Positions 7,950 through 17,569 of a DNA stretch of 50,824 nucleotides are shown piece by piece. Origin of the DNA: Edwardsiella piscicida (GTDB lineage: Bacteria; Pseudomonadota; Gammaproteobacteria; Enterobacterales; Enterobacteriaceae); assembly GCF_001896205.1 (NCBI RefSeq), contig NZ_MPNU01000001.1, forward strand, positions 3,133,143 to 3,183,966. The letters run 5' to 3'. Within the stretch, counting starts at the first letter, position 1; every line of letters starts with the position of its first letter. The position numbers and the translations under genes are program-made. The notes under the pieces were generated by a model that was not told where the DNA came from, did not search any database, and saw only the letters and a list, made by a program, of their open reading frames with translations.

Positions 7950-9527
7950 TTATTCCCACTCGATAGTGGCCGGCGGCTTACCGGAGATATCGTACACCAC
8001 GCGGGAGATGCCGTTGACTTCGTTGATGATACGGTTGGAGACCCGCCCCAGGAAGTCGTAAGGCAGGTGCGCCCAGTGCGCGGTCATGAAGTCGATGGTT
8101 TCCACCGCACGCAGGGAGACCACCCAGTCATACTTACGGCCATCGCCCATCACCCCGACGGAGCGCACCGGCAGGAAGACGGTAAACGCCTGGCTCACCT
8201 TGTTATACAGGTCGGCCTTGTGCAGCTCTTCGATGAAGATGGCATCGGCGCGGCGCAGCAGATCACAGTACTCTTTCTTCACTTCGCCCAGCACGCGCAC
8301 GCCCAGACCCGGCCCCGGGAACGGGTGGCGGTACAGCATGTCGTACGGCAGCCCCAGCTCCAGACCGATCTTGCGCACTTCATCCTTAAACAGCTCTTTC
8401 AGCGGCTCGACCAGACCCAGCTTCATCTCTTTCGGCAGACCGCCCACGTTGTGGTGCGACTTGATCACGTGCGCCTTGCCGGTGGCAGAGGCGGCGGACT
8501 CGATCACGTCCGGGTAGATGGTGCCCTGCGCCAGCCACTTGACCTGGGGCAGCTTGGTCGCCTCTTCATCGAACACCTCGACGAACACGCGGCCGATGGT
8601 CTTGCGCTTGACCTCCGGATCGGCGATGCCGGACAGCGCAGAGAGGAAGCGCGCTTCGGCGTTGACGTGGATGATGTTCAGACCGAACCGATCGCCGAAC
8701 ATGTCCATCACCTGCTCGGCTTCGTTCAGGCGCAACAGGCCGTTGTCCACGAAGACGCAGGTCAGGCGCTTGCCGATGGCGCGGTGCAGCAGCAGCGCGG
8801 TGACAGAAGAGTCCACGCCGCCGGACAGGCCGAGGATCACCTCGTCGTCGCCGATCTGCTCACGCATGCGGGCAACGGCATCTTCGATGATGGTGGCCGG
8901 GGTCCACAGCGCGGCGCAGCCGCAGATCTCCAGCACGAAGCGCTGCAGCATATGCTGACCCTGATGGGTATGGGTAACCTCCGGGTGGAACTGCACGCCG
9001 TAGAAGCGTTTTTCCTCGTTGGCCATAATGGCGTACGGGCAGGTTTCGGTGCTGGCGACGGTGGTGAAGTCAGACGGGATCGCCGTCACTTTGTCACCGT
9101 GGCTCATCCACACGTCCAGCACGGCGTTGCCGTTGGCGCTGAGGGCGTCCTGAATGCCGTCGAACAGACGACCCGGCGCCGTGACCTCGACCTTGGCATA
9201 GCCAAACTCGCGCTCGGTGGAGCTTTCCACGCGACCGCCCAGCTGCATGGCCATGGTCTGCATGCCGTAGCAGACGCCCAGGACCGGGACGCCGGCCTGG
9301 AATACGTACTCCGGCGCACGCGGGCTGCCGGCTTCGGTGGTGCTCTCCGGGCCGCCGGACAGAATGATGCCGCTGGGGTTGAACTCGCGGATCTGCGCTT
9401 CGCTGACATCCCACGCCCACAGCTCGCAGTAAACGCCGATTTCACGCACGCGACGGGCCAATAACTGGGTGTACTGTGAACCGAAATCCAGGATCAGGAT
9501 ACGATCTTGATGAATATTTTGCGTCAT
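7950..9527 (-). CDS. guaA: GMP synthase (glutamine-hydrolysing)
   Basis: Converts XMP, glutamine and ATP to GMP, the last step of guanine nucleotide synthesis, in the cytoplasm. The 525-aa protein has an N-terminal class I glutaminase domain with nucleophile Cys86 (GVCYG) and its His/Glu partners in QFHPEVTH, then an ATP-pyrophosphatase domain with the P-loop GLSGGVDSS, and the C-terminal dimer domain ending PPATIEWE. The ATG at 9527 is chosen over one 11 codons upstream because [16 protein letters not shown] matches the E. coli start and length. It follows guaB by 84 bp, forming the guaBA operon. The 3' end is the presumed island attachment site, and the coding frame is complete. Confidence 0.98.
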   Translation of the reverse strand: MTQNIHQDRILILDFGSQYTQLLARRVREIGVYCELWAWDVSEAQIREFNPSGIILSGGPESTTEAGSPRAPEYVFQAGVPVLGVCYGMQTMAMQLGGRVESSTEREFGYAKVEVTAPGRLFDGIQDALSANGNAVLDVWMSHGDKVTAIPSDFTTVASTETCPYAIMANEEKRFYGVQFHPEVTHTHQGQHMLQRFVLEICGCAALWTPATIIEDAVARMREQIGDDEVILGLSGGVDSSVTALLLHRAIGKRLTCVFVDNGLLRLNEAEQVMDMFGDRFGLNIIHVNAEARFLSALSGIADPEVKRKTIGRVFVEVFDEEATKLPQVKWLAQGTIYPDVIESAASATGKAHVIKSHHNVGGLPKEMKLGLVEPLKELFKDEVRKIGLELGLPYDMLYRHPFPGPGLGVRVLGEVKKEYCDLLRRADAIFIEELHKADLYNKVSQAFTVFLPVRSVGVMGDGRKYDWVVSLRAVETIDFMTAHWAHLPYDFLGRVSNRIINEVNGISRVVYDISGKPPATIEWE

Positions 9528-9575
9528 TAGGGGCTCTGTATTGGCAAATTGATCGGGCAAAACGGTACAAACTCA

Positions 9576-9611
9576 GCGGGCCCGACGCTGCGCCGGGCCC
9601 GGCTCGCCGGG
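9576..9611 (-). other. GC-rich alternative hairpins between guaB and guaA
   Basis: The intercistronic gap holds CCCGGC-GA-GCCGGG (9598-9611), the 12-bp palindrome GCCGGGCCCGGC (9592-9603) and two copies of CGGGCCCG (9577-9584, 9594-9601). These arms overlap, so only one of at least two stable structures can form. No T-run follows, so a simple terminator is unlikely. Confidence 0.5.
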
Positions 9612-11078
9612 TTAAGAACCCAGACGGTAATTCGGTGACTCTTTGGTAATGGTCACGTCGTGCACGTGGCTCTCCTGAATACCGGAGCCGGTGATTCGCA
9701 CGAACTGCGCCTTGGTGCGCAGCTCATCGATGGTGGCGCAGCCGGTCAGCCCCATGCAGGAGCGCAGGCCGCCCATCTGCTGGTGTACGATCTCTTTCAG
9801 GCGGCCTTTATAGGCCACGCGCCCTTCGATGCCTTCCGGCACCAGTTTATCGGCGGCGTTATCGCTCTGGAAGTAACGATCGGAGGAGCCCTTAGACATC
9901 GCGCCCAGCGAGCCCATTCCACGGTAGGACTTGAAGGAGCGCCCCTGGTACAGCTCGATTTCCCCCGGGGACTCTTCGGTCCCGGCCAGCATGGAGCCGA
10001 CCATGACGCAGGCGGCACCGGCGGCCAACGCTTTGGCGATGTCGCCGGAGAAGCGGATACCGCCATCGGCGATCACCGGAATGCCGGTCCCTTCCAGGGC
10101 GGCGACGGCGTCAGAGACGGCGGTGATCTGCGGTACACCGACGCCGGTCACGATACGGGTGGTACAGATTGAGCCCGGGCCGATACCCACTTTGACGGCG
10201 TTCACCCCCGCGTCGGCCAGCGCCTTGGCGCCGGCGGCCGTCGCAACGTTGCCGCCGATGATCTGCAGCTGCGGGAATTTAGCGCGGGTTTCGCGAATGC
10301 GCTGCAGCACGCCTTCGGAGTGACCGTGAGAGGAGTCGATCAGCAGCACATCGACGCCGGCCTCGACCAGCGCGGCGATGCGCTCTTCGTTACCGGCACC
10401 GGCGCCGACGGCGGCGCCGACGCGCAGGCGGCCATGCTCATCCTTACAGGCGTTCGGCTTGCGCTCGGCCTTCTGGAAATCTTTCACGGTGATCATGCCG
10501 CGCAGGTGGAAGCTATCGTCCACCACCAGGGCCTTCTCAACGCGCTTTTCGTGCATGCGCTGCAGCACCACGTCGCGGGCTTCGCCCTCTTTCACCGTCA
10601 CCAGGCGCTCTTTCGGCGTCATCACGGCGGTGACTGGCTGCTCCAGGTCCGTCACGAAGCGCACGTCGCGGCCGGTGATGATCCCCACCAGCTGGTTATC
10701 TTCCGTCACCACCGGGTAACCGGCAAAGCCGTTACGCTCGGTCAGGGCCTTCACTTCGCGCAGGGTAGTGCTCGGCGTCACGGTCTGCGGGTCGGTCACC
10801 ACGCCGGATTCGTGCTTTTTCACCCGGCGCACTTCATCGGCCTGGCGCTCAATGGACATGTTCTTATGGATAAAGCCAATGCCCCCTTCCTGCGCCAGCG
10901 CAATGGCCAGACGCGCTTCGGTGACGGTGTCCATGGCGGCGGACAGCATAGGAATGTTCAGGCGAATAGTGGCAGTCAGCTGAGTGCCAAGTTCGGCGGT
11001 GTTCGGCAGAACGGTAGAATGGGCAGGAACTAAGAGAACGTCATCAAACGTCAGGGCTTCTTTAACAATACGTAGCAT
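9612..11078 (-). CDS. guaB: Inosine-5'-monophosphate dehydrogenase
   Basis: Oxidises IMP to XMP with NAD, the committed step to GMP. The 488-aa protein has the TIM-barrel catalytic domain split by a CBS pair (about residues 93-205). The active-site loop GPGSICTTR carries the catalytic Cys near residue 305, and the mobile flap is seen as [10 protein letters not shown] and SSDRYFQ. The C-terminal ESPNYRLGS is as in E. coli. The ATG at 11078 is taken because [16 protein letters not shown] matches the family start and a GGTGAGA ribosome site precedes it; a longer frame begins ten codons upstream. First gene of the guaBA operon, controlled by a PurR box over the promoter. Confidence 0.98.
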   Translation of the reverse strand: MLRIVKEALTFDDVLLVPAHSTVLPNTAELGTQLTATIRLNIPMLSAAMDTVTEARLAIALAQEGGIGFIHKNMSIERQADEVRRVKKHESGVVTDPQTVTPSTTLREVKALTERNGFAGYPVVTEDNQLVGIITGRDVRFVTDLEQPVTAVMTPKERLVTVKEGEARDVVLQRMHEKRVEKALVVDDSFHLRGMITVKDFQKAERKPNACKDEHGRLRVGAAVGAGAGNEERIAALVEAGVDVLLIDSSHGHSEGVLQRIRETRAKFPQLQIIGGNVATAAGAKALADAGVNAVKVGIGPGSICTTRIVTGVGVPQITAVSDAVAALEGTGIPVIADGGIRFSGDIAKALAAGAACVMVGSMLAGTEESPGEIELYQGRSFKSYRGMGSLGAMSKGSSDRYFQSDNAADKLVPEGIEGRVAYKGRLKEIVHQQMGGLRSCMGLTGCATIDELRTKAQFVRITGSGIQESHVHDVTITKESPNYRLGS

Positions 11079-11131
11079 GGGCAATATCTCACCAGAGAGG
11101 AAGGTCAAACCAGATTTAATATTGCCGCGGC

Positions 11132-11137
11132 ATTATA
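11132..11137 (-). promoter_or_regulatory. guaBA promoter -10 box
   Basis: A perfect TATAAT on the minus strand, 54 bases before the guaB ATG, is followed by a GC-rich discriminator (GCCGCGG) of the kind linked to stringent control. The -35 region is poor and overlaps the PurR box. Confidence 0.7.
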
Positions 11138-11141
11138 CAGG

Positions 11142-11157
11142 CCGAAACCGGTTGCCT
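11142..11157 (-). promoter_or_regulatory. PurR operator of guaBA
   Basis: AGGCAACCGGTTTCGG on the minus strand fits the PurR consensus (ANGCAANCGNTTNCNT) at all fixed positions but the last. It lies directly upstream of the -10 box, so binding should block RNA polymerase. E. coli guaBA is also in the PurR regulon. Confidence 0.75.
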
Positions 11158-11249
11158 CCAGTATTTTTTTCATAAATATCTTGCGATGCATAGCCATGCA
11201 TGTAGTATCGACTAATTAACAGTATGATTTTAAGTTTGATCTAGGTCAC

Positions 11250-12632
11250 ATGACGCAGCCTGTTACCCCCACCATCTTTACCGTCAGCCGGTTAAATCAG
11301 ACCGTACGCCAACTGTTGGAGCTGGAGATGGGGCAGATTTGGCTGTCGGCCGAAATCTCCAATCTTTCCCAGCCCGCCTCCGGTCACTGGTATTTCACCC
11401 TCAAGGATGACAAGGCACAGGTGCGCTGCGCGATGTTTCGTAACAGCAACCGCCGCGTGACCTTTCGCCCGCAGAATGGCCAGCAGGTCTTGGTACGCGC
11501 CAGTATCACGCTGTATGAACCGCGCGGCGACTATCAGCTGATCGCCGAAAGCATGCAGCCGGCGGGCGACGGCCTGCTGCAGCAGCAGTTCGATGCGCTC
11601 AAGCAGCGTCTGCAGGCCGAAGGGCTATTTGACGTCGGCCACAAACAGCCGCTGCCGTCACCGGCGCGCTGCGTCGGGGTGATCACCTCCGCCAGCGGTG
11701 CGGCGCTGCACGACATGCTGCACGTACTGCGTCGGCGCGATCCGGCGCTGCCGGTGGTGATCTATCCCAGCGCGGTGCAGGGCGCCGAGGCGCCTGGGCA
11801 GCTGGTGCGCGCAATTGCGCTGGCCAACCAGCGCGCGGAGTGCGACGTGCTGATCGTCGGGCGCGGCGGCGGCTCCCTGGAAGATCTGTGGAGCTTCAAC
11901 GATGAGCGGGTCGCGCGGGCGATCTTCGCCAGCCATATTCCCATCGTCAGCGCCGTCGGCCATGAGACCGACGTCAGCATCGCCGACTTTGTCGCCGATC
12001 TGCGTGCGCCGACCCCCTCGGCAGCGGCCGAAGTGGTCAGCCGTAACCGGGACGAACTGCTGCGCCGTCTGCTGAGCCAGCGTCAGCGACTGGATATGGC
12101 GCTGGATTATACCCTCGCGCGCCGCCGTCAGCGCCTGCAGCAGCTGCGTCACCGCCTGGAACAACAGCACCCCCAGCTGCGTCTGGCGCGCCAGCAGGCG
12201 CGACTGCTTAACCTGCGCCGTCGCCTGGAAGAGGCCATCGATACCCGACTGCGCCTGGCGGAGCGGCGCTGGCGTCTGAGCGGAGAACGCCTGCAGCAGC
12301 GCTCTCCGGCGCATACCCTGCGCCAGCAGCAGTACCGCCTGCAGCAGCTCAACCACCGTTTAGAAAGTCAACTGCAGCGCAGCGTGGCCGCCCGACGGGA
12401 GCGCTTTAGCGCCCTGTGCGCACGTCTGGAGGGCATTAGCCCGCTGGCGACGCTGGCGCGCGGCTTCAGCGTAACCCAGCGCGATGACGGCCTGCTGCTG
12501 CGCCGCCGTGAGCAGGTCGCACCGGGCGATACCCTGCGCACCCGCCTGGAAGACGGCTGGGTCGAAAGTCAGGTTACCGCCACCCGCCCCTTGACCGCCC
12601 ACCGCCCCCGCAGGGCAAAGCGCAGCGCATAA
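11250..12632 (+). CDS. xseA: Exodeoxyribonuclease VII large subunit
   Basis: Large subunit of ExoVII, which degrades single-stranded DNA in both directions and acts in mismatch repair and in clearing recombination intermediates with the small subunit XseB (not in this window). The 460-aa protein has an N-terminal OB-fold (about residues 10-110), the catalytic core with [18 protein letters not shown] and [16 protein letters not shown], then a long Arg/Gln-rich coiled coil (about 260-400) and a C-terminal segment with LARGFSV. The ATG at 11250 has an AGGT ribosome site eight bases upstream; the gene is divergent from guaB. It converges with nrfG, leaving only 14 bp. Confidence 0.97.
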   Translation: MTQPVTPTIFTVSRLNQTVRQLLELEMGQIWLSAEISNLSQPASGHWYFTLKDDKAQVRCAMFRNSNRRVTFRPQNGQQVLVRASITLYEPRGDYQLIAESMQPAGDGLLQQQFDALKQRLQAEGLFDVGHKQPLPSPARCVGVITSASGAALHDMLHVLRRRDPALPVVIYPSAVQGAEAPGQLVRAIALANQRAECDVLIVGRGGGSLEDLWSFNDERVARAIFASHIPIVSAVGHETDVSIADFVADLRAPTPSAAAEVVSRNRDELLRRLLSQRQRLDMALDYTLARRRQRLQQLRHRLEQQHPQLRLARQQARLLNLRRRLEEAIDTRLRLAERRWRLSGERLQQRSPAHTLRQQQYRLQQLNHRLESQLQRSVAARRERFSALCARLEGISPLATLARGFSVTQRDDGLLLRRREQVAPGDTLRTRLEDGWVESQVTATRPLTAHRPRRAKRSA

Positions 12633-12648
12633 GCCTCCCGTTGAGGCT
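12632..12648. terminator. Small hairpin between convergent xseA and nrfG
   Basis: AGCCTC and GAGGCT form a 6-bp stem with a 5-base loop across the two stop codons. There is no T-run on either side, so it may be only a weak block or an mRNA-end stabiliser. Confidence 0.35.
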
Positions 12649-13225
12649 ATCCCTGCCGCTGCATCATGCGGGCGGTGGCGATAGCCTCGATCAGCTGACG
12701 CCGGTTAATCCGCGCAGATCCGCCGTCCAGCAAACGCTGCCATAGCCCGATCGCCCGCGGATAGTCCGCCAGCATAAACGCATCCGCCGCCAGCAGCATC
12801 AGCGCTGAAACCTCTGCCGGATCGAGACGCAGCGCCATGCTGATATCCTCCTGCACCTGCGGCGTCATCTGCTGCCCGGCATCGTAGTAGCCCGCCGCGG
12901 CCCGCGCCGCCCACAGCTCAGCGCTATCGGCGCGCAGCGCGATGGCCCGATCGTAGGCGCGCAGAGCGTCGCGACTCTGTCCCAGCCACAGATAGTGCTG
13001 CCCCAGCGCCGCCCAGGCCTCACCGCTGTCGGGTGCCGCTCGCACCGCCTCCCAGCGCTGCGTCAGCATACGATCCGCCTGCTGCTGGGGAGTAAACTGT
13101 CGCTGCGGATCGTCGCGCAGACGCTGCGCCTGCAGCACCGATGCCGCCCGTCCGCTCAGGCCATAGCCCGCCAGCGCCAGGCTCAGCGCCAGCGTCGGCA
13201 GCAAAAGCGCGCGCCAGAGGCTCAT
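12647..13225 (-). CDS. nrfG: NrfG, TPR subunit of nitrite reductase heme lyase complex
   Basis: Helps NrfE and NrfF attach the special heme to the CXXCK site of NrfA, by binding the NrfA C-terminus. The 192-aa protein has an N-terminal membrane anchor (about residues 5-25) and periplasmic TPR helices: AWAALGQHYLWLGQ, LWAARAAAGYYDAGQQM and ALMLLAADAFMLADY, close to E. coli NrfG (198 aa). The start at 13225 is chosen because its ATG overlaps the nrfF stop as ATGA; a longer frame upstream has no family match. It is the last gene of the nrf operon, 14 bp from the convergent xseA. Confidence 0.93.
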   Translation of the reverse strand: MSLWRALLLPTLALSLALAGYGLSGRAASVLQAQRLRDDPQRQFTPQQQADRMLTQRWEAVRAAPDSGEAWAALGQHYLWLGQSRDALRAYDRAIALRADSAELWAARAAAGYYDAGQQMTPQVQEDISMALRLDPAEVSALMLLAADAFMLADYPRAIGLWQRLLDGGSARINRRQLIEAIATARMMQRQG

Positions 13226-13605
13226 CGCCGCCTCCGCCATAGTCCGACGACGATCATCAACAGCAGCAGCGGCGGCAGTCCCCACAGCAGCGCCGTATGG
13301 CGATTGACGGCGGGTCGATAGCGCACAAACTCGCCGTAGCGCGCCGCCATGAAATCGACGATCTGCGCCTCATCTTGCCCCTGCGCCACCCGGCGAAACA
13401 CCTCATGGCGCATCGCCACGGCCACCGGCGCATTGGACTCAAGCAGGTTCTGATTCTGGCACTGGGGGCAGCGCAGCTGGGCGGCGATGGCCAGCCCTTG
13501 ATCGCGCGCCTGGGGCGAAGGAAACGCCCACGCATCCACCACCTGCGCCCGCGCGGCACCACACAGCAGCAGCAGCGCCCAGAGTCCCCCGCTAATGATT
13601 CTCAT
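13222..13605 (-). CDS. nrfF: NrfF, CcmH-like heme lyase subunit
   Basis: A thiol-redox partner that reduces the apocytochrome for heme attachment to NrfA. The 127-aa protein, the same length as in E. coli, has a signal peptide or anchor (MRIISGGLWALLLLCG), the CcmH signature LRCPQCQNQNL with the CXXC pair, and a C-terminal membrane helix followed by four Arg residues. Start and stop overlap its neighbours as ATGA on both sides (nrfE upstream, nrfG downstream), so the three lyase genes are translationally coupled. A longer frame beginning at 13749 is rejected because it lies inside nrfE. Confidence 0.93.
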   Translation of the reverse strand: MRIISGGLWALLLLCGAARAQVVDAWAFPSPQARDQGLAIAAQLRCPQCQNQNLLESNAPVAVAMRHEVFRRVAQGQDEAQIVDFMAARYGEFVRYRPAVNRHTALLWGLPPLLLLMIVVGLWRRRR

Positions 13606-15296
13606 GGCTCCCTCCGTCGCGTCCGCAGACACAGCAGCGCCCCGGCGATCATCAGACCACCGCCGCACCAAATCCAGCGTACCCCCTGACGCAGGTACAG
13701 GCGCAGGGCGTAGCGATCGCCCTGCTTTTCCGCCATCAGGGCATACCACTCATCGCGCCAGCTCCAGCTGATGCCCGGCTCAAACATCTGCTGGTTACGA
13801 GCCAGATAGTGGCGTCGCTCCGGATACAGGCGCGCCACCGTCTCTCCCCCCCGCTGCACCCAAATCTCCCCGCGCTCGGCGGTATAGTTACCGCGCGCAA
13901 ACTGCGTTACCTCCCGCAGGGTAAAACGGTACTCCCCCAGCTGCGTCGACTGCCCAGGCGCCAGCGCCACGCTGCGCTCCTGCTGCCCGGCGGCGTGCAG
14001 CCCGATCCCCAGCGCGCACAGCAGCGCCCCCAGGTGAGCCAGGCGCCCACCCGCCCCCACCCTATGCCGCAGCCCGCCATACAGCATCAGCGCCAGCGCC
14101 AGCAGCGCGAACGGCAGCAGTACGCCGTTAAAGTAAGGCGCGCCCACCGAAATCCGCCCCCAGCCCAGCAGACCGTACAGCATGGGATACAGCGTGCCGA
14201 TCAGCACGATCAGCGCCGCGGCGCTGAACAGCCACAGGATCCCCTGCAGCGGCAGAGAGACCGGCGCCGTCACCGGCGTCAGCCGCCCCGCAGACAGGGC
14301 GTACAGCGTCAGGGCACCGACGGAAAGGCCGCCGAACAGCAGCAGCAGCGCCAGCGCGCGCGTCTCATCCAAAGCGAAGGCATGTACCGACAGCAAAACG
14401 CCGGAGCGCACGATCAGCGTGCCCATCAGGGTAAAGATCAGCGATGTCAGCGCCAGCAGCAGCGACCAGTGCGCCAGCGCGCCGCTGCGCCGGGTGACGC
14501 TCAGGCTGTGCAGCAGCGCCGTCGCGCTCAGCCAGGGCAGCAGCGAGGCGTTTTCCACCGGATCCCAAAACCAGAACCCACCCCAGCCCAGCTCGCTGTA
14601 GGCCCACCATGACCCCAAGATGATCCCGGCGCTCAGACATCCCCAGGCCGGCAGCAGCCAGCGCCAGCAGCCGTCAGCCATCGCCTGCGCCGTCTGGCGC
14701 GCCAGCAGCCCGGCCAACAGGCGGGCGGCGCACAGGGCCAACCCGCCATAGCCGAGATAGAGCAGCGGCGGATGGAAGATCAGCCCAGGGTGCTGCAGCA
14801 TCGGGTTTAGATCGCGCCCCTCCGCCGGTGCGGGAAACTGACGCGCGAAGGGATCGCCGAGGGTGACGATAAACAGCAGAAAGGCGCCGACGATCAGCGC
14901 CATCAGCCCCAGGGTATAGGCGTTCGCCTGTGCCGCCTGACGGCGGGCGCACAGGGCATACAGAGCGCTCCATCCCGCCAGGCACAGCAGCCACAGCAGC
15001 AGCGACCCCTCGTGGCCGCCCCAGGCGGCGGCCAGCTTTAGCCCGCGCGCCAGCGCGGAATGGCTGTGCTGAGCGACATAGCGCAAGGAGAAATCATCGG
15101 TCAGCAGTGCCAGCAGCAGCAGCGCAAACCCCGCCGCCGTCAGCGCCAGCTGAGCCAGCGACCCGCGCCGTGGACATAGCGCGGGCAGGCGTCGCGCCCA
15201 CGACGAACCGCTCGCCAGACTCAGCAGCGCCGTCAACAGGCTGACGCACAGCGCCAGCAGCAGGGCAATAAATCCCAGTTCAGGCCACCACAGCAC
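13602..15296 (-). CDS. nrfE: NrfE, CcmF-family heme lyase
   Basis: Integral membrane subunit that presents heme to the CWSCK site of NrfA. The 564-aa protein is a paralogue of CcmF with many membrane helices. The tryptophan-rich heme-handling WWD region is seen at residues 230-255 (WWAYSELGWGGFWFWDP), and conserved His residues occur in QHPGLIFHPPLLY. The start codon is GTG at 15296, fixed by an AAGGAG ribosome site five bases upstream and by the position of the first membrane helix. The stop overlaps nrfF as ATGA. Length is close to E. coli NrfE (552 aa). Confidence 0.95.
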   Translation of the reverse strand: MLWWPELGFIALLLALCVSLLTALLSLASGSSWARRLPALCPRRGSLAQLALTAAGFALLLLALLTDDFSLRYVAQHSHSALARGLKLAAAWGGHEGSLLLWLLCLAGWSALYALCARRQAAQANAYTLGLMALIVGAFLLFIVTLGDPFARQFPAPAEGRDLNPMLQHPGLIFHPPLLYLGYGGLALCAARLLAGLLARQTAQAMADGCWRWLLPAWGCLSAGIILGSWWAYSELGWGGFWFWDPVENASLLPWLSATALLHSLSVTRRSGALAHWSLLLALTSLIFTLMGTLIVRSGVLLSVHAFALDETRALALLLLFGGLSVGALTLYALSAGRLTPVTAPVSLPLQGILWLFSAAALIVLIGTLYPMLYGLLGWGRISVGAPYFNGVLLPFALLALALMLYGGLRHRVGAGGRLAHLGALLCALGIGLHAAGQQERSVALAPGQSTQLGEYRFTLREVTQFARGNYTAERGEIWVQRGGETVARLYPERRHYLARNQQMFEPGISWSWRDEWYALMAEKQGDRYALRLYLRQGVRWIWCGGGLMIAGALLCLRTRRREP

Positions 15297-15334
15297 ACCG
15301 GCTCCTTAGGGGGTAGATTCGCCTCATCGCCAGC

Positions 15335-16276
15335 TCAGACCACCGTCAGCTGTCCAGCGTACAGGATGAACAGATGCAGCAGCAGCAGGCCGCACAGCGT
15401 TATTCCACTCCCCAGGAGGATGCGCAGGCGCAGGCTGCCCCGCGTCACCAGGCGCAGCATCAGGGGCAGGATAATGCCAATGCCGACCACGCCCAGCCAC
15501 AGCCACCAGCTCCAGAAGCCGCCGTCCACCAGCGTGGCCAGCGCCCGCTGCTTAGCCGCGTCGCCCTGCGCGAGCCCCAGCACAAACAGCAGCAGCAGCG
15601 CCAGCAGCACGCCCCCCAGGGGAGCCTCGATACGGCGCAGGCACGCCTGCTCCTGTGCCACGTCGTCACCGTGCAGCCACAGCGAGGCCAATAGGGCTAC
15701 CGCCACGCCACAGCTCAGTGCGGCGCACAGGAACAACGCGGGCAACAGGGGCGAGTTCAGCATCGGGTAGGACTTCAGCGCCGAGAGCAGCAGACCATTA
15801 TAGATACCCAGCAGCAGCGCCAGGATCAGCAGGAGGATAGACAGCGGGCGACGCAGCCCCTGCAGGCGCGTCAGCAGCGCAGACAGGCGCAGTGCGCCCG
15901 GCAGCCGGCGCTGCAGCAGCCCGGTCAGCGCCGGCGTAAACCACAGCGCCAGCCACAGCAGCAGCAGCGGCAGGTAGAGCTGGAACAGCAGCACCCGCAC
16001 GGAGAGCACCGAACTCAAGTTATAGTGCAGGCTGACCTTCCAGAACATCCACGGCCGCGTCAGATGCAGCGCCAGCATCAGCAGCCCCAGCATGACCGTC
16101 AGCGGCGCCAGCCACAGCGTGGCGCGCATCACCGCGCTGGCCTCTGCGCGCGCTCCGCGCCAACCGCGCGCCATGACCGCCAGCGCAACCAGACCGGCAG
16201 AAACGCTGACCAGAAACAGATCGATGGCGATGGGCCAATCCCAGACCAGCGACGGAAAATGAAACGGCGATGTCAT
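15335..16276 (-). CDS. nrfD: NrfD, membrane quinol dehydrogenase subunit
   Basis: Takes electrons from menaquinol and passes them through NrfC and NrfB to the NrfA nitrite reductase. The 313-aa protein is a polytopic membrane protein of the NrfD/PsrC family with about eight helices; the start (FHFPSLVWDWPIAIDLFL) is close to E. coli NrfD (318 aa). It overlaps the nrfC stop as ATGA and is followed 38 bp later by nrfE. Confidence 0.95.
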   Translation of the reverse strand: MTSPFHFPSLVWDWPIAIDLFLVSVSAGLVALAVMARGWRGARAEASAVMRATLWLAPLTVMLGLLMLALHLTRPWMFWKVSLHYNLSSVLSVRVLLFQLYLPLLLLWLALWFTPALTGLLQRRLPGALRLSALLTRLQGLRRPLSILLLILALLLGIYNGLLLSALKSYPMLNSPLLPALFLCAALSCGVAVALLASLWLHGDDVAQEQACLRRIEAPLGGVLLALLLLFVLGLAQGDAAKQRALATLVDGGFWSWWLWLGVVGIGIILPLMLRLVTRGSLRLRILLGSGITLCGLLLLHLFILYAGQLTVV

Positions 16277-16944
16277 GGGGTCACCTCCCCGTAGCGGAAC
16301 GGAATGCGATACAGTTTCGGGCGGGTGCCCAGCGCCAGCTTGTAGCGGTAGCTCGGCTGCTCACGCAGCAGGCGGCTCACCGCGCTGGCGGGATCGTCGA
16401 GATCGCCAAAGGTGAGCGCCTGAGTCGGACAGGCCAGCACGCAGGCGGGTTCCTTACCCGCCTTCAGGTTGGTTTTACGGCAAAAGTCGCACTTATCGGC
16501 GGTGCGAGTCTGCGGGTGAATAAAGCGCACCCGATAGGGGCAAGCGGCGATGCAGTACTGACAACCGACGCACAGCTCGGGATTGACGTCGACAATACCA
16601 CTGGCGGCGTCGCGGAACGACGCACCGGTAGGGCAGGCGTTGACGCAGGGCGCATCGTCACAGTGCTGGCAGGAGTGGCGAAAGAAGCGGTATTTCACCT
16701 CAGGAAACTGGCCGATGGGCTCGCTGCGGATGATCTCCAGGCGTGATACTCCGGCGGGCACCCGGTTAACCTCGCGGCAGGCTTCCATGCAGGCGGTACA
16801 GCCGATGCAGCGGTTTTCATCATACACCATGCCCAGCCGGACGCCCTGCGGCGTCACGGCGGAGGCCACCACCCGCGGCAAGGCGCCGCCGGAGAGCGCC
16901 ATGACGCCCAGCCCAGCGATGAAACGTCGGCGGGAGCAACTCAT
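16273..16944 (-). CDS. nrfC: NrfC, periplasmic four-cluster ferredoxin
   Basis: Electron carrier between NrfD and the cytochrome NrfB. The 223-aa protein, the same length as in E. coli, begins with a Tat signal (SRRRFIAGLG), so it should be exported folded. Four [4Fe-4S] cysteine motifs follow: CIGCTACMEAC, CQHCDDAPCVNAC, CVGCQYCIAAC, and the split CDFC plus CVLAC. The C-terminus ends PFRYGEVTP as in the family. Start and stop overlap nrfB and nrfD as ATGA. Confidence 0.96.
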   Translation of the reverse strand: MSCSRRRFIAGLGVMALSGGALPRVVASAVTPQGVRLGMVYDENRCIGCTACMEACREVNRVPAGVSRLEIIRSEPIGQFPEVKYRFFRHSCQHCDDAPCVNACPTGASFRDAASGIVDVNPELCVGCQYCIAACPYRVRFIHPQTRTADKCDFCRKTNLKAGKEPACVLACPTQALTFGDLDDPASAVSRLLREQPSYRYKLALGTRPKLYRIPFRYGEVTP

Positions 16945-17527
16945 GGGCGCAGCTCCTTACCCGGCATTTTCAGCGTCACCGCTGCCGGATCGAACGCCGG
17001 GTTATCCTGCTGCTGGCGGTGACAGTCTACGCACAGCGCGACGCGCTCGCGCTCGTTCAGCCGGATGACCGGATCCGACTGCGGATGCAGACTGTGACAG
17101 GCAGCGCAGTTCACCGCGGTCAGATGTACGTCGTGCGGCCAAAACGCCTTTTGCAGCTTCTCCGGTAGATGGCAGGACATACACACGCTGTTTTGCTGTG
17201 CTGCGCTGTGCCCATCGCGGTTGAAGCGCATCACGTCCGGCGCGCCGTCGCGATGACGTTCAAGGGAAACGTTGCCATGGCAGTTGCTGCAGGCGATCGC
17301 CGAGCCGGTATTGGGATTCAGCTCCTGGCTATGGCGCCCGTGCAAGCGATCCTGCGGCGTTTTATGGCAGTCCAGACACCCCTGATTGGGATCGCGCTGT
17401 AAAACGACCTCGGCCTGCTTGGCCGTCGCCCCCTCGCCCGCCGCTGGCGGGGTGGAGAATGACGGGGGGAAAGCAGCAGCCCACTGACCAGCGCCCCGGC
17501 GGTAAATAACGAACGCAGTAGATTCAT
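16941..17527 (-). pseudogene. nrfB: NrfB, pentaheme cytochrome c, frameshifted in the signal-peptide region
   Basis: The electron donor to NrfA, a soluble periplasmic pentaheme cytochrome. All five heme motifs are present in one frame: CLDCH, CSNCH, CMSCH, CAACH and CVDCH. The expected signal peptide (MNLLRSLFTAGALVSGLLLS, like E. coli NrfB) starts at 17527 but in a different frame. The frames meet at a run of six C on the coding strand (17464-17469). One added C would join them into a normal protein of about 195 aa; as written, the exported form cannot be made. The heme-bearing frame alone opens at 17612 inside nrfA, without an export signal. It may be a sequencing error, a true mutation or a slippery or phase-variable tract. 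All downstream nrf frames are intact, which argues against long decay. Confidence 0.88.
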
Positions 17528-17545
17528 GATGACTCCATCTGCAGT

Positions 17546-17562
17546 GCCCCGCAGCGCGGGGC
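17546..17562 (-). other. Intercistronic hairpin between nrfA and nrfB
   Basis: Perfect 7-bp arms GCCCCGC and GCGGGGC with a 3-base loop lie 8 bases after the nrfA stop and about 20 bases before the nrfB start. There is no T-run. It could protect the nrfA mRNA end or limit read-through so that NrfA is made in excess of the maturation proteins. Confidence 0.6.
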
Positions 17563-17569
17563 GCAGGGG

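Noticed and set aside
7902-9464. 520-codon open frame on the plus strand opposite guaA
   Set aside because: It is a shadow of guaA in GC-rich DNA. Its protein is low-complexity His/Asp/Arg-rich sequence with no family motif, while guaA is certain.
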